NCBI RefSeq assembly: GCF_020179475.1
Contig: NZ_JAILXZ010000001.1
Coordinates: 372,001-436,000 of the forward strand
DNA length: 64,000 nt
Direction of reading: 5' to 3'
Origin: Novosphingobium huizhouense
GTDB taxonomy: Bacteria > Pseudomonadota > Alphaproteobacteria > Sphingomonadales > Sphingomonadaceae
A program made the translations under genes and the position numbers. Of the stretch, positions 1 through 8,532 are shown piece after piece; the stretch's first letter is position 1; every line of letters begins with the position of its first letter. The notes below the pieces were generated by a model. The model did not search any database. It saw only the letters and a program-made list of their open reading frames with translations, and was not told the origin of the DNA.

Positions 1-870
1 CCCGCTTCCGGCCCCACAGCCGCGCCCGCCTCCGCGCCCGAGGCGGAAGAGGCGGCGGTCGACTGGTGGATCGAATTGCGCGGCCTTGCGCTGATGCTGC
101 TCGCGGTGATCGCGTTCCATTCGTTCGTCGCCAAGCCGTTCTACATCCCGTCGGGCTCGATGATGCCCAACCTGCAGATCGGCGACCGGCTGGTGGTCTC
201 GAAGTATCCCTACGGCTGGTCGTGGGTCTCGGCCTCGTTCCACGTGCTGCCGCGCTCGAGCACGCGCCTGCTGCCGCGCACGCCCGAGTACGGCGACATC
301 GTCATCGTCGTGCCGCCCAACAGCGACGAGGACTACATCAAGCGGGTGGTCGCGCTGCCCGGCGACCGCATCGCGGTGGTGAACGGCCAGATCGTGCTCA
401 ACGGACGCAAGGTGCCGCAGGTGGTCGAACCGCCCCTCGAACTGCCGGTCGACCCGAACCAGCCGTGCGAGCCGGAGGAGTTCCCGGGGCTGCGTTTCCG
501 CGCGGCGGACGGGCGGATGTTCTGCGAGCTGCCGATCCTGCGCGAGACGCTGCCCAACGGCGCGACCTACCGCGTGATCGACCACATGCGCCAGCCGCTC
601 GACGACTATCCCGAGACGCTGGTGCCCGCAGGCCACGTCTTCGTGATGGGCGACAACCGCGACCATTCGGCTGACAGCCGCGCGCCGGTGGAAGAGCGGG
701 GCCTCGGCGGCCCGGTGCCGCTATCGAGCGTGGGCGGGCGCGCCGAGTTCGTCACGCTGTCGCTCGACGGCAGCGAGGGCTGGAACCCGCTCAGCTGGTG
801 GAAGGCCTTGCGCCCGGGCCGCGCGTGGACGAGACTGCGCCCGCAGATCGTGACGCCCCCGGGCAAGTGA
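1..870 (+). CDS. lepB: Signal peptidase I, 5' end outside window
   Basis: Membrane serine protease that removes signal peptides from exported proteins. The frame is open from base 1 through an Ala/Pro/Glu-rich cytosolic tail, so the true start lies upstream of the window; an internal TTG at 76 is not needed. A hydrophobic anchor (ALMLLAVIAF) precedes the catalytic serine box PSGSMMP (catalytic Ser codon 157-159). The general-base Lys lies in DYIKRVVALPGD (codon 340-342). The late conserved box MGDNRDHSADSR is present. Only one N-terminal membrane segment is visible, as in many alphaproteobacterial forms. The usual neighbours rnc and era are not downstream; an AI-2E-family permease follows after 16 nt. 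Family assignment is very secure. Confidence 0.95.
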   Translation, partial: PASGPTAAPASAPEAEEAAVDWWIELRGLALMLLAVIAFHSFVAKPFYIPSGSMMPNLQIGDRLVVSKYPYGWSWVSASFHVLPRSSTRLLPRTPEYGDIVIVVPPNSDEDYIKRVVALPGDRIAVVNGQIVLNGRKVPQVVEPPLELPVDPNQPCEPEEFPGLRFRAADGRMFCELPILRETLPNGATYRVIDHMRQPLDDYPETLVPAGHVFVMGDNRDHSADSRAPVEERGLGGPVPLSSVGGRAEFVTLSLDGSEGWNPLSWWKALRPGRAWTRLRPQIVTPPGK

Positions 871-886
871 GAAGGGCCCTGCAGCG

Positions 887-1966
887 ATGAGCGATGACAG
901 CGGCGCGGCGGTCCCCGTCGTGCCGACCCGAACCGGCCCCACCGACATCAGCGACGGGGTGGTCCGCGCCGAGGCGAAGAAGGCGGCGGTGTGGCTCGGC
1001 ATGGCGGCGCTGATCGTGCTCGCGGTGTTCCTCGCCCAGCCGCTGATGGTGATCTTCGGCGGGGTGGTCTTCGCCGCGATGATCGACGGCGGCCAGCGGC
1101 TGCTGGGCCGCGTCCTGCCGGTGCCGCGGGGCCTGCGCATCGCCATCGTGCTGCTCGCCGGCGTAAGCTTCGCGGTCTGGCTGTTCTATTCGGCGGGCAA
1201 CCAGATCGCGGCGCAGGCGAGCGAGCTGCCGACGATCGTCAGGACCCAGGCGCAACGCGCGCTCGACTGGGCGCACAGCCGCGGCATGCTGATGGAGCAG
1301 GCCGACTTCTCGCGCGTGGCCGAACAGGTCATCGGCGGGGTCGGACCGGTGACGCGGGCGCTGGGCGGGATCTTCGGCGGCTTCACCACCGCCTTCCTGA
1401 TCGCGATCCTGGGGATCTACTTCGTGCTCGAGCCCGACATCTACCAGCGCGGCTTTGCCTGGATGCTGCCGCTCGAGAACCGCGAGCGCTTCCACGGCAC
1501 CGCGCAGAAGATGGGCCGCTCGTTGCGCATGCTGCTGTTCGGCCGGCTGATCGGGATGACCGTGGAGGGCATCGCGACCTGGATCGCGCTGGCGGTCTAC
1601 GGCGTGCCGATGGCGGCGCTGCTCGGCATCCTGACCGGTCTGCTCGCCTTCCTGCCCAACATCGGCGCGCCGATCTCGGGCCTGCTGATGGTGATGGTCG
1701 GCTTTTCGGGCGGCACCGCGATGGGCGTCTATTGCATCGTCGTCTATTTCGTCGTCCAGACCGTCGACGGAAACGTGATCGTGCCGATGGTGGCCAAGCG
1801 CACCGCCGACCTCGCGCCCGCGCTGGTGCTCGGCGCGCAGCTGATCTTCGGGGTGCTGTTCGGCATCCTCGGGCTTGCGCTGGCCGACCCGATCGTGGCG
1901 ATGCTCAAGATCGCGCTCGAGCGTCAGGCCGAGCGCAACAAGGAAGTGGCGGCGGCGGACGGCTGA
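887..1966 (+). CDS. AI-2E transporter family (PF01594) membrane protein
   Basis: Polytopic inner-membrane protein of 359 residues in the PerM/TqsA/YdiK family. These proteins have been linked to efflux or antiport, but the substrate varies. A short polar N-terminus is followed by a tandem hydrophobic pair (residues about 34-65). A soluble, amphipathic stretch comes next (about 95-165), then a cluster of hydrophobic segments to residue 345. The family-typical motif FLPNIGAPISG lies near residue 255. The ATG sits 16 nt after lepB and the stop is 3 nt before the next ATG, so it is probably co-transcribed with both. The substrate cannot be read from the sequence, and AI-2 export is only the family name. 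Confidence 0.85.
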   Translation: MSDDSGAAVPVVPTRTGPTDISDGVVRAEAKKAAVWLGMAALIVLAVFLAQPLMVIFGGVVFAAMIDGGQRLLGRVLPVPRGLRIAIVLLAGVSFAVWLFYSAGNQIAAQASELPTIVRTQAQRALDWAHSRGMLMEQADFSRVAEQVIGGVGPVTRALGGIFGGFTTAFLIAILGIYFVLEPDIYQRGFAWMLPLENRERFHGTAQKMGRSLRMLLFGRLIGMTVEGIATWIALAVYGVPMAALLGILTGLLAFLPNIGAPISGLLMVMVGFSGGTAMGVYCIVVYFVVQTVDGNVIVPMVAKRTADLAPALVLGAQLIFGVLFGILGLALADPIVAMLKIALERQAERNKEVAAADG

Positions 1967-1969
1967 ACG

Positions 1970-3091
1970 ATGGCGCGCAAGTTTCTCTACGGTGTGGTCC
2001 TGCTGGTGGTGATGGCGCTCGTCGCCGCGCTGGTCATGCGCGTCTATTCGAAGGAGCTGACCCGCTTCGCCTTCGTGCCGCGCGGGGCCTTCGAGGCGCT
2101 GGGGCCGCTTCCCGCCGATTACTACAAGCGCAGCGAGGCGTGGATCTCGCGCCCCGGGGTGATCGACGACCCGGCACTCTGGATGCCCGACGGGACCGCG
2201 CGCATGCCGCCGGGGCCGGCGCCGGTGTTCTTCGCCCATCCGACCAGCTACCTCGCCCGCGATCACTGGAACGCGCCGCTGGACGACAAGGATTCGCGCT
2301 TCCGCGCCGATCTGTTCGTGCGCGGCATGGCGAGCGCGTTCAACGGCGCGGGACCGGTCTATGTCCCGCGCTACCGCCAGGCCGCCTTCGGCGCGTTCCT
2401 GACCACCAAGCCCGAGGCGCGGCGTGCGCTCGACATCGCACAGGGCGATCTGGCGCAGGCGTTCGACGCCTTCGTCGCGCAGGTTCCGCCCGATGCGCCG
2501 ATCGTCATCGCCGGCCATAGCCAGGGATCGCTGCACCTGCTGCGAATCCTGCGCGACAAGGTCCGGGGCAAGCCGCTCGCGCAGCGCATCGTCGCGGTCT
2601 ACCTGGTCGGCTGGCCGGTCTCGGCGGCGCGGGACCTGCCCGAGCTGGGCCTGCCGGCCTGCACCCGGCCCGACCAGACCGGATGCGTCGCGAGCTGGAT
2701 GAGCTTTGCCGAGCCGGCCGACCCGACGCTGCTGCTCGAGGCATGGCGCGCCCAGCCGGGGCTCGACGGCAAGCCGCGCGACAAGGAGCCGGCGCTGTGC
2801 TTCAACCCGCTGACCGGCCGGATCGGCGGGTCCGCCCCCGCCTCGGCCAATCTCGGCACGCTGGTGCCGGCGCGCGACCTCAAGTCCGGGCGCATCGTCG
2901 CGCAGGCGGTGCCGGCGCGGTGCGAGGCGCAGACCGGCCTGCTGATGCTCGGCGACCCGCCCGAGATGGGGACCTTCGTGCTGCCGGGCAACAACTACCA
3001 CATCTACGACATCCCGCTGTTCTGGACCAACCTGCGGGCCGACATCGCCCGGCGCGAGGCCGCCTGGCTCGCCGCGCGGGGCCGCCAATGA
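1970..3091 (+). CDS. DUF3089 family alpha/beta-hydrolase-like protein
   Basis: Protein of 373 residues with one N-terminal membrane anchor (about residues 5-22), so the catalytic part probably faces the periplasm. The segment FFAHPTSYL (88-96) and the nucleophile elbow GHSQGS (182-187, Ser184) are typical of DUF3089 proteins, which are predicted alpha/beta hydrolases. The C-terminal part carries the family's conserved CFNPLTG segment. The substrate is unknown; esterase or lipase-like activity is an inference from the fold. It starts 3 nt after the AI-2E gene, and its TGA overlaps the ATG of ruvX (ATGA), so translation of the two is probably coupled. Confidence 0.8.
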   Translation: MARKFLYGVVLLVVMALVAALVMRVYSKELTRFAFVPRGAFEALGPLPADYYKRSEAWISRPGVIDDPALWMPDGTARMPPGPAPVFFAHPTSYLARDHWNAPLDDKDSRFRADLFVRGMASAFNGAGPVYVPRYRQAAFGAFLTTKPEARRALDIAQGDLAQAFDAFVAQVPPDAPIVIAGHSQGSLHLLRILRDKVRGKPLAQRIVAVYLVGWPVSAARDLPELGLPACTRPDQTGCVASWMSFAEPADPTLLLEAWRAQPGLDGKPRDKEPALCFNPLTGRIGGSAPASANLGTLVPARDLKSGRIVAQAVPARCEAQTGLLMLGDPPEMGTFVLPGNNYHIYDIPLFWTNLRADIARREAAWLAARGRQ

Positions 3092-3555
3092 TCACCACGT
3101 CGGCGCGCGACCTGCGCGAGGCGCTGCCCGAAGGCGGCGTACTGCTCGGGCTCGACACCGGGACCAAGACCATCGGCGTGGCGCTGTGCGACGCCGGCTG
3201 GCGCTTCGCCACGGCGGGCAAGACGATCGTGCGGCGCAAGTTCACACAGGACAAGGGCGTGCTCAAGGAGCTGATCGCGGAGCGTGGCGTGGTCGGCATC
3301 GTCATGGGCCTGCCGCTCAACATGGACGGCAGCGAAAGCCCGCGCAGCCAGGGCGCGCGGGCGATGGCGAAGAACCTGGAAGACATCGGCCTGCCGATCC
3401 TGCTGTGGGACGAACGCTGGACCACGCAGGCCGCCGAGCGCGCGATGATCGAGCAGGACTTCAGCCGCGCCAAGCGCGCCGAGCGGATCGATTCGCACGC
3501 CGCCGCGCTGATCCTCCAGGGCGCGATCGACGCGATGGCGGGCGCGGCGTTCTGA
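3088..3555 (+). CDS. ruvX: Putative Holliday junction resolvase / pre-16S rRNA nuclease YqgF
   Basis: YqgF-family RNase H-fold nuclease of 155 residues, the normal length. Members process the 5' end of 16S rRNA and were first proposed as Holliday junction resolvases. Seen here: the first catalytic Asp in [16 protein letters not shown] (Asp23), the GLPLNMDG turn, an acidic pair in WDERWTT (108-109), and a last Asp in DSHAAALIL (Asp135). The start is fixed by the 4-nt ATGA overlap with the upstream DUF3089 gene. It is the last gene of the lepB-led run. An 18-bp AT-rich palindrome follows 3 nt after its stop. Confidence 0.93.
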   Translation: MITTSARDLREALPEGGVLLGLDTGTKTIGVALCDAGWRFATAGKTIVRRKFTQDKGVLKELIAERGVVGIVMGLPLNMDGSESPRSQGARAMAKNLEDIGLPILLWDERWTTQAAERAMIEQDFSRAKRAERIDSHAAALILQGAIDAMAGAAF

Positions 3556-3558
3556 GAG

Positions 3559-3576
3559 TTTAGTCGATCGATTAAA
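3559..3576. promoter_or_regulatory. 18-bp AT-rich near-perfect palindrome
   Basis: The sequence TTTAGTCGATCGATTAAA is a two-fold symmetric dyad with a single mismatched pair. It sits between the ruvX stop and the first thioesterase start (3615). It stands out in a very GC-rich background and has the size of a dimeric repressor operator or part of a promoter for the thioesterase pair. No T-run follows it, so it is not an intrinsic terminator. The binding protein is unknown. Confidence 0.35.
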
Positions 3577-3614
3577 TTCTTGCCAAGGCCGCCCGTCCAG
3601 CGCAGGAAACGGGG

Positions 3615-4106
3615 ATGGCAGAGGATCGGGAACACGCCGCGTTCGTCGCGCGGATGATCAAGGAAGAGAACTTCGACCCGCAGCGGTGGGCGAAGATGAT
3701 CAACTTCCGCGGGCACAGCGGTTTCCTCGGCATGCAGTACGTGGCGCACGGCGACGACTGGATCGAACTCGCCGTGCCCTGGCGCGAGGACCTGGTGGGC
3801 GACCCCGAAACCGGGGTGATGGCCTCTGGCCCGATCATCAGCCTGCTCGACAACGCGACGTCGATGTCGTCGGCGGCGCGGATGAAGAAGTTCCGCCCGC
3901 AGGTGACGCTCGACCTGCGCATCGACTACGTCCGCGCCGCTGTCCCCGGCCGCACCATCGTGGCGCGCGCGGAGTGCTACCAGACGACGCGGAGCATGGC
4001 CTTCGTGCGCGGGATCGCCCACGATGGCGACCTGACCGACCCCGTCGCGCATGCCGCCGGCATCTTCATGCTGGTCGAGGCGCCGCAATTCATGAAAGCC
4101 AAGTGA
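3615..4106 (+). CDS. PaaI-family hotdog thioesterase (first of two)
   Basis: Hotdog-fold protein of 163 residues resembling acyl-CoA thioesterases of the PaaI group. The fold is suggested by the hydrophobic helix region SGPIISLLDNATSMS (about 76-90) and the following strands VTLDLRIDYVR and GRTIVARAEC. The canonical HGG of PaaI enzymes is not present; the equivalent region reads MASGPIISLLDN, with an Asp that can serve as the acid residue. The stop codon overlaps the next gene's ATG by one base (TGATG). The substrate is unknown. Confidence 0.75.
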   Translation: MAEDREHAAFVARMIKEENFDPQRWAKMINFRGHSGFLGMQYVAHGDDWIELAVPWREDLVGDPETGVMASGPIISLLDNATSMSSAARMKKFRPQVTLDLRIDYVRAAVPGRTIVARAECYQTTRSMAFVRGIAHDGDLTDPVAHAAGIFMLVEAPQFMKAK

Positions 4107-4516
4107 TGGTCGCGCTGCCGCCCTATGCCCTGTCGATGGGCATGTTCACCGATCACGACGAGAATGGCGCGCCGGTCATCGCGATGGACTTTTCCGAGCG
4201 CAACACCGGCCGCCCCGGCTATCTCCACGGCGGCGCGATCGGCGGGCTGCTCGAGATGGCGGGCTTCGCCACGCTCCACGCGCACCTCGAGCGCGAGGGG
4301 ATCGACGCACAGGTGCGCCTGAAGCCGGTCAACATCAGCATCGAATTCCTGCGCGGCGGCCTGCCCGAGCGCATCTTCGCCACCGGAGAAGTCGTGCGCG
4401 CAGGGCGCCGCGTGGCGAACGTGCGGGTCGAAGCCTGGCAGGCCGACCGGACCAAGCCGGTGGCGAGCTGCTGGATGAATTTTCTCATTGCGCCGAAGAA
4501 GGTGGCGGCGGAATAG
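4106..4516 (+). CDS. PaaI-family hotdog thioesterase (second of two)
   Basis: Hotdog-fold protein of 136 residues with the classic PaaI motif GYLHGGAIGGLLEMAG (about residues 36-51), which holds the oxyanion-hole and helix positions of this thioesterase family. The C-terminal strands read VNISIEFLRGG and RVANVRVEAWQ. The ATG overlaps the preceding hotdog gene's stop by one base, so the two are almost certainly made together and could form a hetero-oligomer. The substrate is unknown; medium or aromatic acyl-CoA is an inference only. Downstream is a composite intergenic repeat and then a convergent gene. Confidence 0.8.
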   Translation: MVALPPYALSMGMFTDHDENGAPVIAMDFSERNTGRPGYLHGGAIGGLLEMAGFATLHAHLEREGIDAQVRLKPVNISIEFLRGGLPERIFATGEVVRAGRRVANVRVEAWQADRTKPVASCWMNFLIAPKKVAAE

Positions 4517-4600
4517 GGCTGCCCTGCCCATCGGGACAGAGGCTCCCGGGTACGCCGACAAATCCGAACGACCGGTTACGCCCAGTTGCGGACGTTCTCG

Positions 4601-4741
4601 CCCATCCTCCCCTGGCAGGGGAGGGGGACCGCCCGAAGGGTGGTGGAGGGGTAACGGCGAACGCGACCGTTCGCGTGTGGCGGCTACCCCTCCGTCGCCT
4701 CATGCGAGGCGACACCTCCCCTGTCAGGGGAGGATGATGCG
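4601..4741. repeat. Composite palindromic intergenic repeat, copy A
   Basis: About 140 bp between two convergent genes, built of nested inverted repeats. CCTCCCCT pairs with AGGGGAGG at 4606-4613/4617-4624 and again at 4715-4722/4726-4733. GCGAACG pairs with CGTTCGC at 4657-4663/4668-4674, and GTCGCCTC pairs with GAGGCGAC at 4694-4701/4706-4713. GGAGGGGTA and TACCCCTCC flank the centre. The same modules recur at 21375-21495 in the opposite (inside-out) order. The position between convergent 3' ends would suit transcription termination or mRNA stabilisation. The rest of the 4517-4810 gap shows nothing else clear. Confidence 0.8.
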
Positions 4742-4810
4742 GGACAGAGCGCACGTCCGCTTTCCACCAATCCCGGCCGTTCCGCTCACGACTGAACTTG
4801 TCCACGCTGG

Positions 4811-5584
4811 CTAGTCCGGCAACCGCAGTTCCACGACCAGGCCCACAGCATCGGCCCCCGCCGGCAACCGCGCCGCATCGGCCCTGGCCCGCGCCAGCAC
4901 GGCCTGCGGCACGCCAACCGGCGCGATCACTGCGTCGGCCTGGCCCAGCAGACGCGCTTCGCGCAAGGTCAGGTCGTCGGGATCGAGGCTGCGCAGGGTG
5001 ATGACATGGCGCGCGACCGTGCTGCCTCCCGCGCCTTCGAGCCATTGCGCGACCGCATCGGCGCCCACCTCGCGGAACGGGTCGAGCGCGCCGCCTTCTT
5101 CCAGCGCGGCGTCGAGCGCGCGGCGGCGGTCGCTGCCGGTGGGGAAACGCACCTTGAGCGCAGCCCGCGCAGCGTAGAGGGCTTCGGCCAGCCGCCCCAG
5201 TCCTTGTGGGAGCAGGCGCTCGAGCCGCAGACGGACGGCCTTGGCGAGGCCCGCCGAGGTTCCCGCCGTGCCCACGGCGATGATCACGGGATCGCGGTCG
5301 ACGATCGAGGGCGTGGTGAAATCGCACAATGCGGGGCGGTCGACGACGTTGACCAGCAGCCCGGCGCAGCGCGCGCGGATCGCATCGGCTTGCGCGGAGG
5401 CCTCATCCTCGTGCGCGATGAAGGCGAGCCGCGCGCCCTTGTCGATGCCTTCGGCAAGATCGTCGAGCACCAGCGCCCCGGCGCGCAGGACGAGGCGGCG
5501 CTTGGCCTCGGCCGCCTCGCCCTGCCCCAGCACCACGACCGGCTGGCCGGACAGGCGATGGAACAGGGGCAGGCTGCTGAGCAT
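4811..5584 (-). CDS. cysG: Siroheme synthase (precorrin-2 dehydrogenase / ferrochelatase)
   Basis: Protein of 257 residues matching the N-terminal CysG/Met8-type module. It oxidises precorrin-2 with NAD to sirohydrochlorin and may insert Fe2+ to make siroheme. The NAD-binding Rossmann turn VVVLGQGEAAEAKRR lies at residues 16-30. The motif DFTTPSIVDRDPVIIAVGTAG (parts at about 91-111) is characteristic of the family. The methyltransferase half of a full CysG is absent here; it is supplied by the separate cobA gene at 21591. The start lies 1 nt after the lysA stop, so the two genes share a transcript. Some databases name this form cysG N-terminal domain or MET8-like. Confidence 0.85.
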   Translation of the reverse strand: MLSSLPLFHRLSGQPVVVLGQGEAAEAKRRLVLRAGALVLDDLAEGIDKGARLAFIAHEDEASAQADAIRARCAGLLVNVVDRPALCDFTTPSIVDRDPVIIAVGTAGTSAGLAKAVRLRLERLLPQGLGRLAEALYAARAALKVRFPTGSDRRRALDAALEEGGALDPFREVGADAVAQWLEGAGGSTVARHVITLRSLDPDDLTLREARLLGQADAVIAPVGVPQAVLARARADAARLPAGADAVGLVVELRLPD

Positions 5585-5585
5585 G

Positions 5586-6845
5586 TCAGGCAAGCCAGTC
5601 GGGCACGCGTTCGGCGGCAAGGATGGTCGCCGGCTCGATGCGGTCGGCGACGACCGCCCACTTGTCGCCATCGACCATGACTTCGGGGACGAGCGGTCGC
5701 GAGTTGTAGGTGTTGGCCATCGTCGCGCCATAGGCCCCCGCGGTGCGGAACACGGCGAGGTCGCCACGCTTCACGGTGTCGATTTCGCGGGCCATGGCGA
5801 AGGTATCGCTCGATTCGCAGATCGGGCCGACGATGTTGGCGGTGAAGGTTTCGCCCGTGGGCTCGACCGCGGCGAAATCGTGCCAGGCGTCGTAGAGCGC
5901 GGGCCGGGCGAGATCGTTCATCGCCGCGTCGACCACGACCCAGGGGTTGGTCGCGCCTTCCTTGACGCGGACGACGCGGGTGACGAGCACGCCGGTGTTG
6001 CCGGTGATGACGCGGCCCGGCTCGAACATCAGCGTGACGCCCCAGTTGCCGGTCACGCGCGCGACCATCGCGGCATAGTCCTGCGGCTGCGGGAAGACCT
6101 CGCCCGCCTTGTAGGGCACGCCGATCCCGCCGCCGAGGTCCATATGGGTGACCTCGAAGCCCGCCGCGCGGATCTCCTGCATCAGCCCGCCGACCTTGGT
6201 GAAGGCGGCCTCGAGCGGTTCGAGGCTGGAGAGCTGGCTGCCGATGTGGAGCGCGAGCGCCCGCATCCGCAGGCCTTCGGTGCGGCTCAGCCGCGCATAG
6301 ATCGCGGCGGCGCGGTCGTAGGGCACGCCGAACTTGTTCTCGGCCTTGCCGGTCGAAATCTTGCCATGGGTGCCGGCGTCGACGTCGGGGTTGACGCGCA
6401 GCGCGCAGGCCGCGGTCTTGCCGAGGCGGCGGGCGATCTCGGCAAGCTCGAGCCCCTCTTCCTCGCTTTCGAGGTTGAACTGGCCGCACCCGGCCTCGAG
6501 CGCGCGGACCATTTCGGCCTCGGTCTTGCCGACGCCCGAAAAGACGATGCTGTCGGGCGCCATGCCGGCAGCGAGCGCGCGCTCGAATTCGCCGATGGAG
6601 ACGACATCGGCGCCGTAGCCTTCGGCGGCGAGCACCTTGAGCACCGCGAGGTTGGGGTTCGACTTGACCGCGAAGGCGATCCGCGCCGAGGGCAGGACGG
6701 AGAGCGCATCGCGGAACACGCGGGCATGGCGGGTCAGCGTGGCGCGCGAATAGACATAGACCGGCGTGCCGATTTCGGCGGCGATCAGCGGCAGGGGCAC
6801 GTCTTCGGCGTGGAGCACGCCGACGACCGGGTGGAAGTGGTCCAT
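5586..6845 (-). CDS. lysA: Diaminopimelate decarboxylase
   Basis: PLP enzyme of the fold-III decarboxylase family that converts meso-diaminopimelate to L-lysine. It is 419 residues, the standard length. The PLP lysine is in FAVKSNPN (Lys61). The phosphate-binding loop reads GGGIGVPY, the substrate-binding EPGR is present, and the active-site Cys lies in GPICESSDTFA. It follows the LptM-like lipoprotein by 20 nt and precedes the siroheme gene by 1 nt, forming the run argH-lptM-lysA-cysG. An argH-lipoprotein-lysA order is common in Proteobacteria. Confidence 0.96.
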   Translation of the reverse strand: MDHFHPVVGVLHAEDVPLPLIAAEIGTPVYVYSRATLTRHARVFRDALSVLPSARIAFAVKSNPNLAVLKVLAAEGYGADVVSIGEFERALAAGMAPDSIVFSGVGKTEAEMVRALEAGCGQFNLESEEEGLELAEIARRLGKTAACALRVNPDVDAGTHGKISTGKAENKFGVPYDRAAAIYARLSRTEGLRMRALALHIGSQLSSLEPLEAAFTKVGGLMQEIRAAGFEVTHMDLGGGIGVPYKAGEVFPQPQDYAAMVARVTGNWGVTLMFEPGRVITGNTGVLVTRVVRVKEGATNPWVVVDAAMNDLARPALYDAWHDFAAVEPTGETFTANIVGPICESSDTFAMAREIDTVKRGDLAVFRTAGAYGATMANTYNSRPLVPEVMVDGDKWAVVADRIEPATILAAERVPDWLA

Positions 6846-6865
6846 CTTGGAAACCTTGAAGAAGA

Positions 6866-7123
6866 TCAGTCCTGGGGCGGCAGGTTGAAGGGATCGTCGG
6901 CCCTGTCCTGCGAACGGCTGCGCAGCTCGACGCTGCGTTCGGGATTGGCCTGCACCGGCACGCGCAACAGGTCGTCCGGGTCGGGCTTGTCCGCCCGGCC
7001 GTAGGGCGCCGGCGGCAGCACCTGGCCGGCGACCGGTTTGAGCTCGCGGCGGTTGCCGCAGGCCGACAGCGCAAGGCCCAGGATGCCCAGCAACAGGATC
7101 GAGCGGGTGCGCGGCGCAGCCAT
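6866..7123 (-). CDS. lptM: Small LptM-like lipoprotein
   Basis: Predicted lipoprotein of 85 residues. The N-terminus has Arg5 and Arg7, a hydrophobic core, and a lipobox LSAC with the modified Cys22, followed by GNRRELKP. Short lipoproteins of this shape next to lysA or dapF belong to the LPAM_2/LptM (formerly YifL) group; in E. coli LptM helps assemble the LptDE lipopolysaccharide translocon. The identification rests on size, lipobox and the argH-lysA context, because such short proteins carry little family signal. The ATG is 5 nt from the argH stop. Confidence 0.65.
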   Translation of the reverse strand: MAAPRTRSILLLGILGLALSACGNRRELKPVAGQVLPPAPYGRADKPDPDDLLRVPVQANPERSVELRSRSQDRADDPFNLPPQD

Positions 7124-7128
7124 GGCGT

Positions 7129-8532
7129 TCAGTCCTCCAGCCCCAGCGCGGCGCGCGCCTCGGCGACCCTCTTCCTTACCTCGGCGGGCGCGGTTCCGCC
7201 ATGGCTGGCGCGCGCGGCGACGCTCGCCTCGACCGACAGCGCGGCAAAGACCCGCTCGTCGATGCGCGGATCGATCGCCCGCAGGTCGGCGAGCGGCAGT
7301 TGGTCGAGCGCGACGCCCCGACTTTCGGCAAGCTTCACGGCGGAGCCGGTGATGTGGTGCGCCTCGCGGAAGGGGATATTTGCCTGCCGCACCAGCCAGT
7401 CGGCAAGGTCGGTCGCGGTGGCATAGCCGAGTTCCGCGGCGGCGCGCATGCGGTCGGTGCGGAACTTCGCCTCGGCGACCATCCCGGTCATCGCCGCGAT
7501 CGACAGCGCGAGCAGGCCGGCCGCCTCGAACACCGGCGGCTTGTCGTCCTGCATGTCCTTCGAATAGGCCAGCGGCAGGCCCTTCATCGTGATCATCAGG
7601 CTGGTGAGGCAGCCGACGATCCGGCCCGCGTGGCCGCGCACCAGTTCGGCGGCATCGGGGTTCTTCTTCTGCGGCATGATCGAGCTGCCGGTCGAGAGGC
7701 TGTCGGGCAGCGTGACGAAGCCGAAGGGCTGGCTCGCCCAGATGATGAACTCTTCCGCCAGGCGCGAAAGGTGGAGCGAGCATTGCGCCGCGGCCATCAG
7801 GTAATCGAGCGCGAAATCGCGGTCCGAGACCGAATCGAGGCTGTTGTCGGTCGGCCCGTCGAAGCCCAGCGCCTCGGCCGTGCGGAAGCGGTCGATGGGA
7901 AAGCCGGTGCCGGCGAGCGCCGCGGCGCCCAAGGGGCTGCGGTTCATCCGCTTGCGCGCATCGGCAAGGCGCGAGCGGTCGCGAGCGGCCATCTCGTAAT
8001 AGGCCATCAGGTGATGGCCGAGCGTGACCGGCTGCGCGGTCTGGAGATGGGTGAAGCCGGGCATGATGCTGTCGGCATGGTCCCCGGCGCGCTCGACCAG
8101 CGCGGCCTGGAGCTGGCGCAGCCCCGCATCGGCCTGGTCGATGGCGTCGCGCACCCACAGGCGGAAGTCGGTCGCGACCTGGTCGTTGCGGCTGCGCGCG
8201 GTGTGCAGGCGTCCGGCGACCGGGCCGATCAGCTCGGCGAGCCGGCTTTCGGTGGTCATGTGGATGTCCTCGAGATCCCAGTTCTCGGGGACGCCGTCGG
8301 CTTCGTATTCGGCCGCGACCCGGTCGAGCCCGCCGGCGATCAGCTCGGCATCCTCGGACGTGACAATGCCTTGCGCGGCGAGCATGCCCACGTGGGCCTT
8401 TGACGCGGCAATGTCCTGCCGCCACAGCGCCTTGTCGAAGGGTATCGAGGCGTTTATCTCGCGCATGATGGCCGAAGGGCCGGCGGCGAAGCGCCCGCCC
8501 CACATCTGGTTGGAGCCCGAATTGCCGCTCAT
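7129..8532 (-). CDS. argH: Argininosuccinate lyase
   Basis: Last enzyme of arginine biosynthesis, cleaving argininosuccinate to arginine and fumarate. It is 467 residues, normal for the fumarase/aspartase superfamily. The superfamily signature [12 protein letters not shown] carries the catalytic serine loop. [14 protein letters not shown] near residue 10 and [15 protein letters not shown] are typical of ArgH. The start at 8532 is chosen because the ArgH core begins 9 residues later and the open frame further upstream has no family similarity. It diverges from a TlpA-like gene with almost no intergenic space, and on its other side it leads the lptM-lysA-cysG run. Confidence 0.95.
   Translation of the reverse strand: MSGNSGSNQMWGGRFAAGPSAIMREINASIPFDKALWRQDIAASKAHVGMLAAQGIVTSEDAELIAGGLDRVAAEYEADGVPENWDLEDIHMTTESRLAELIGPVAGRLHTARSRNDQVATDFRLWVRDAIDQADAGLRQLQAALVERAGDHADSIMPGFTHLQTAQPVTLGHHLMAYYEMAARDRSRLADARKRMNRSPLGAAALAGTGFPIDRFRTAEALGFDGPTDNSLDSVSDRDFALDYLMAAAQCSLHLSRLAEEFIIWASQPFGFVTLPDSLSTGSSIMPQKKNPDAAELVRGHAGRIVGCLTSLMITMKGLPLAYSKDMQDDKPPVFEAAGLLALSIAAMTGMVAEAKFRTDRMRAAAELGYATATDLADWLVRQANIPFREAHHITGSAVKLAESRGVALDQLPLADLRAIDPRIDERVFAALSVEASVAARASHGGTAPAEVRKRVAEARAALGLED

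Noticed and set aside
791..3088. A 765-codon open frame on the minus strand across the AI-2E and DUF3089 genes
   Set aside because: His/Arg/Gly-rich translation with no domain, fully antisense to two well-supported genes; typical GC-rich shadow.
4601..4741. Repeat copy A as an insertion sequence remnant
   Set aside because: No transposase reading frame or target-site duplication; element is about 140 bp of nested palindromes.
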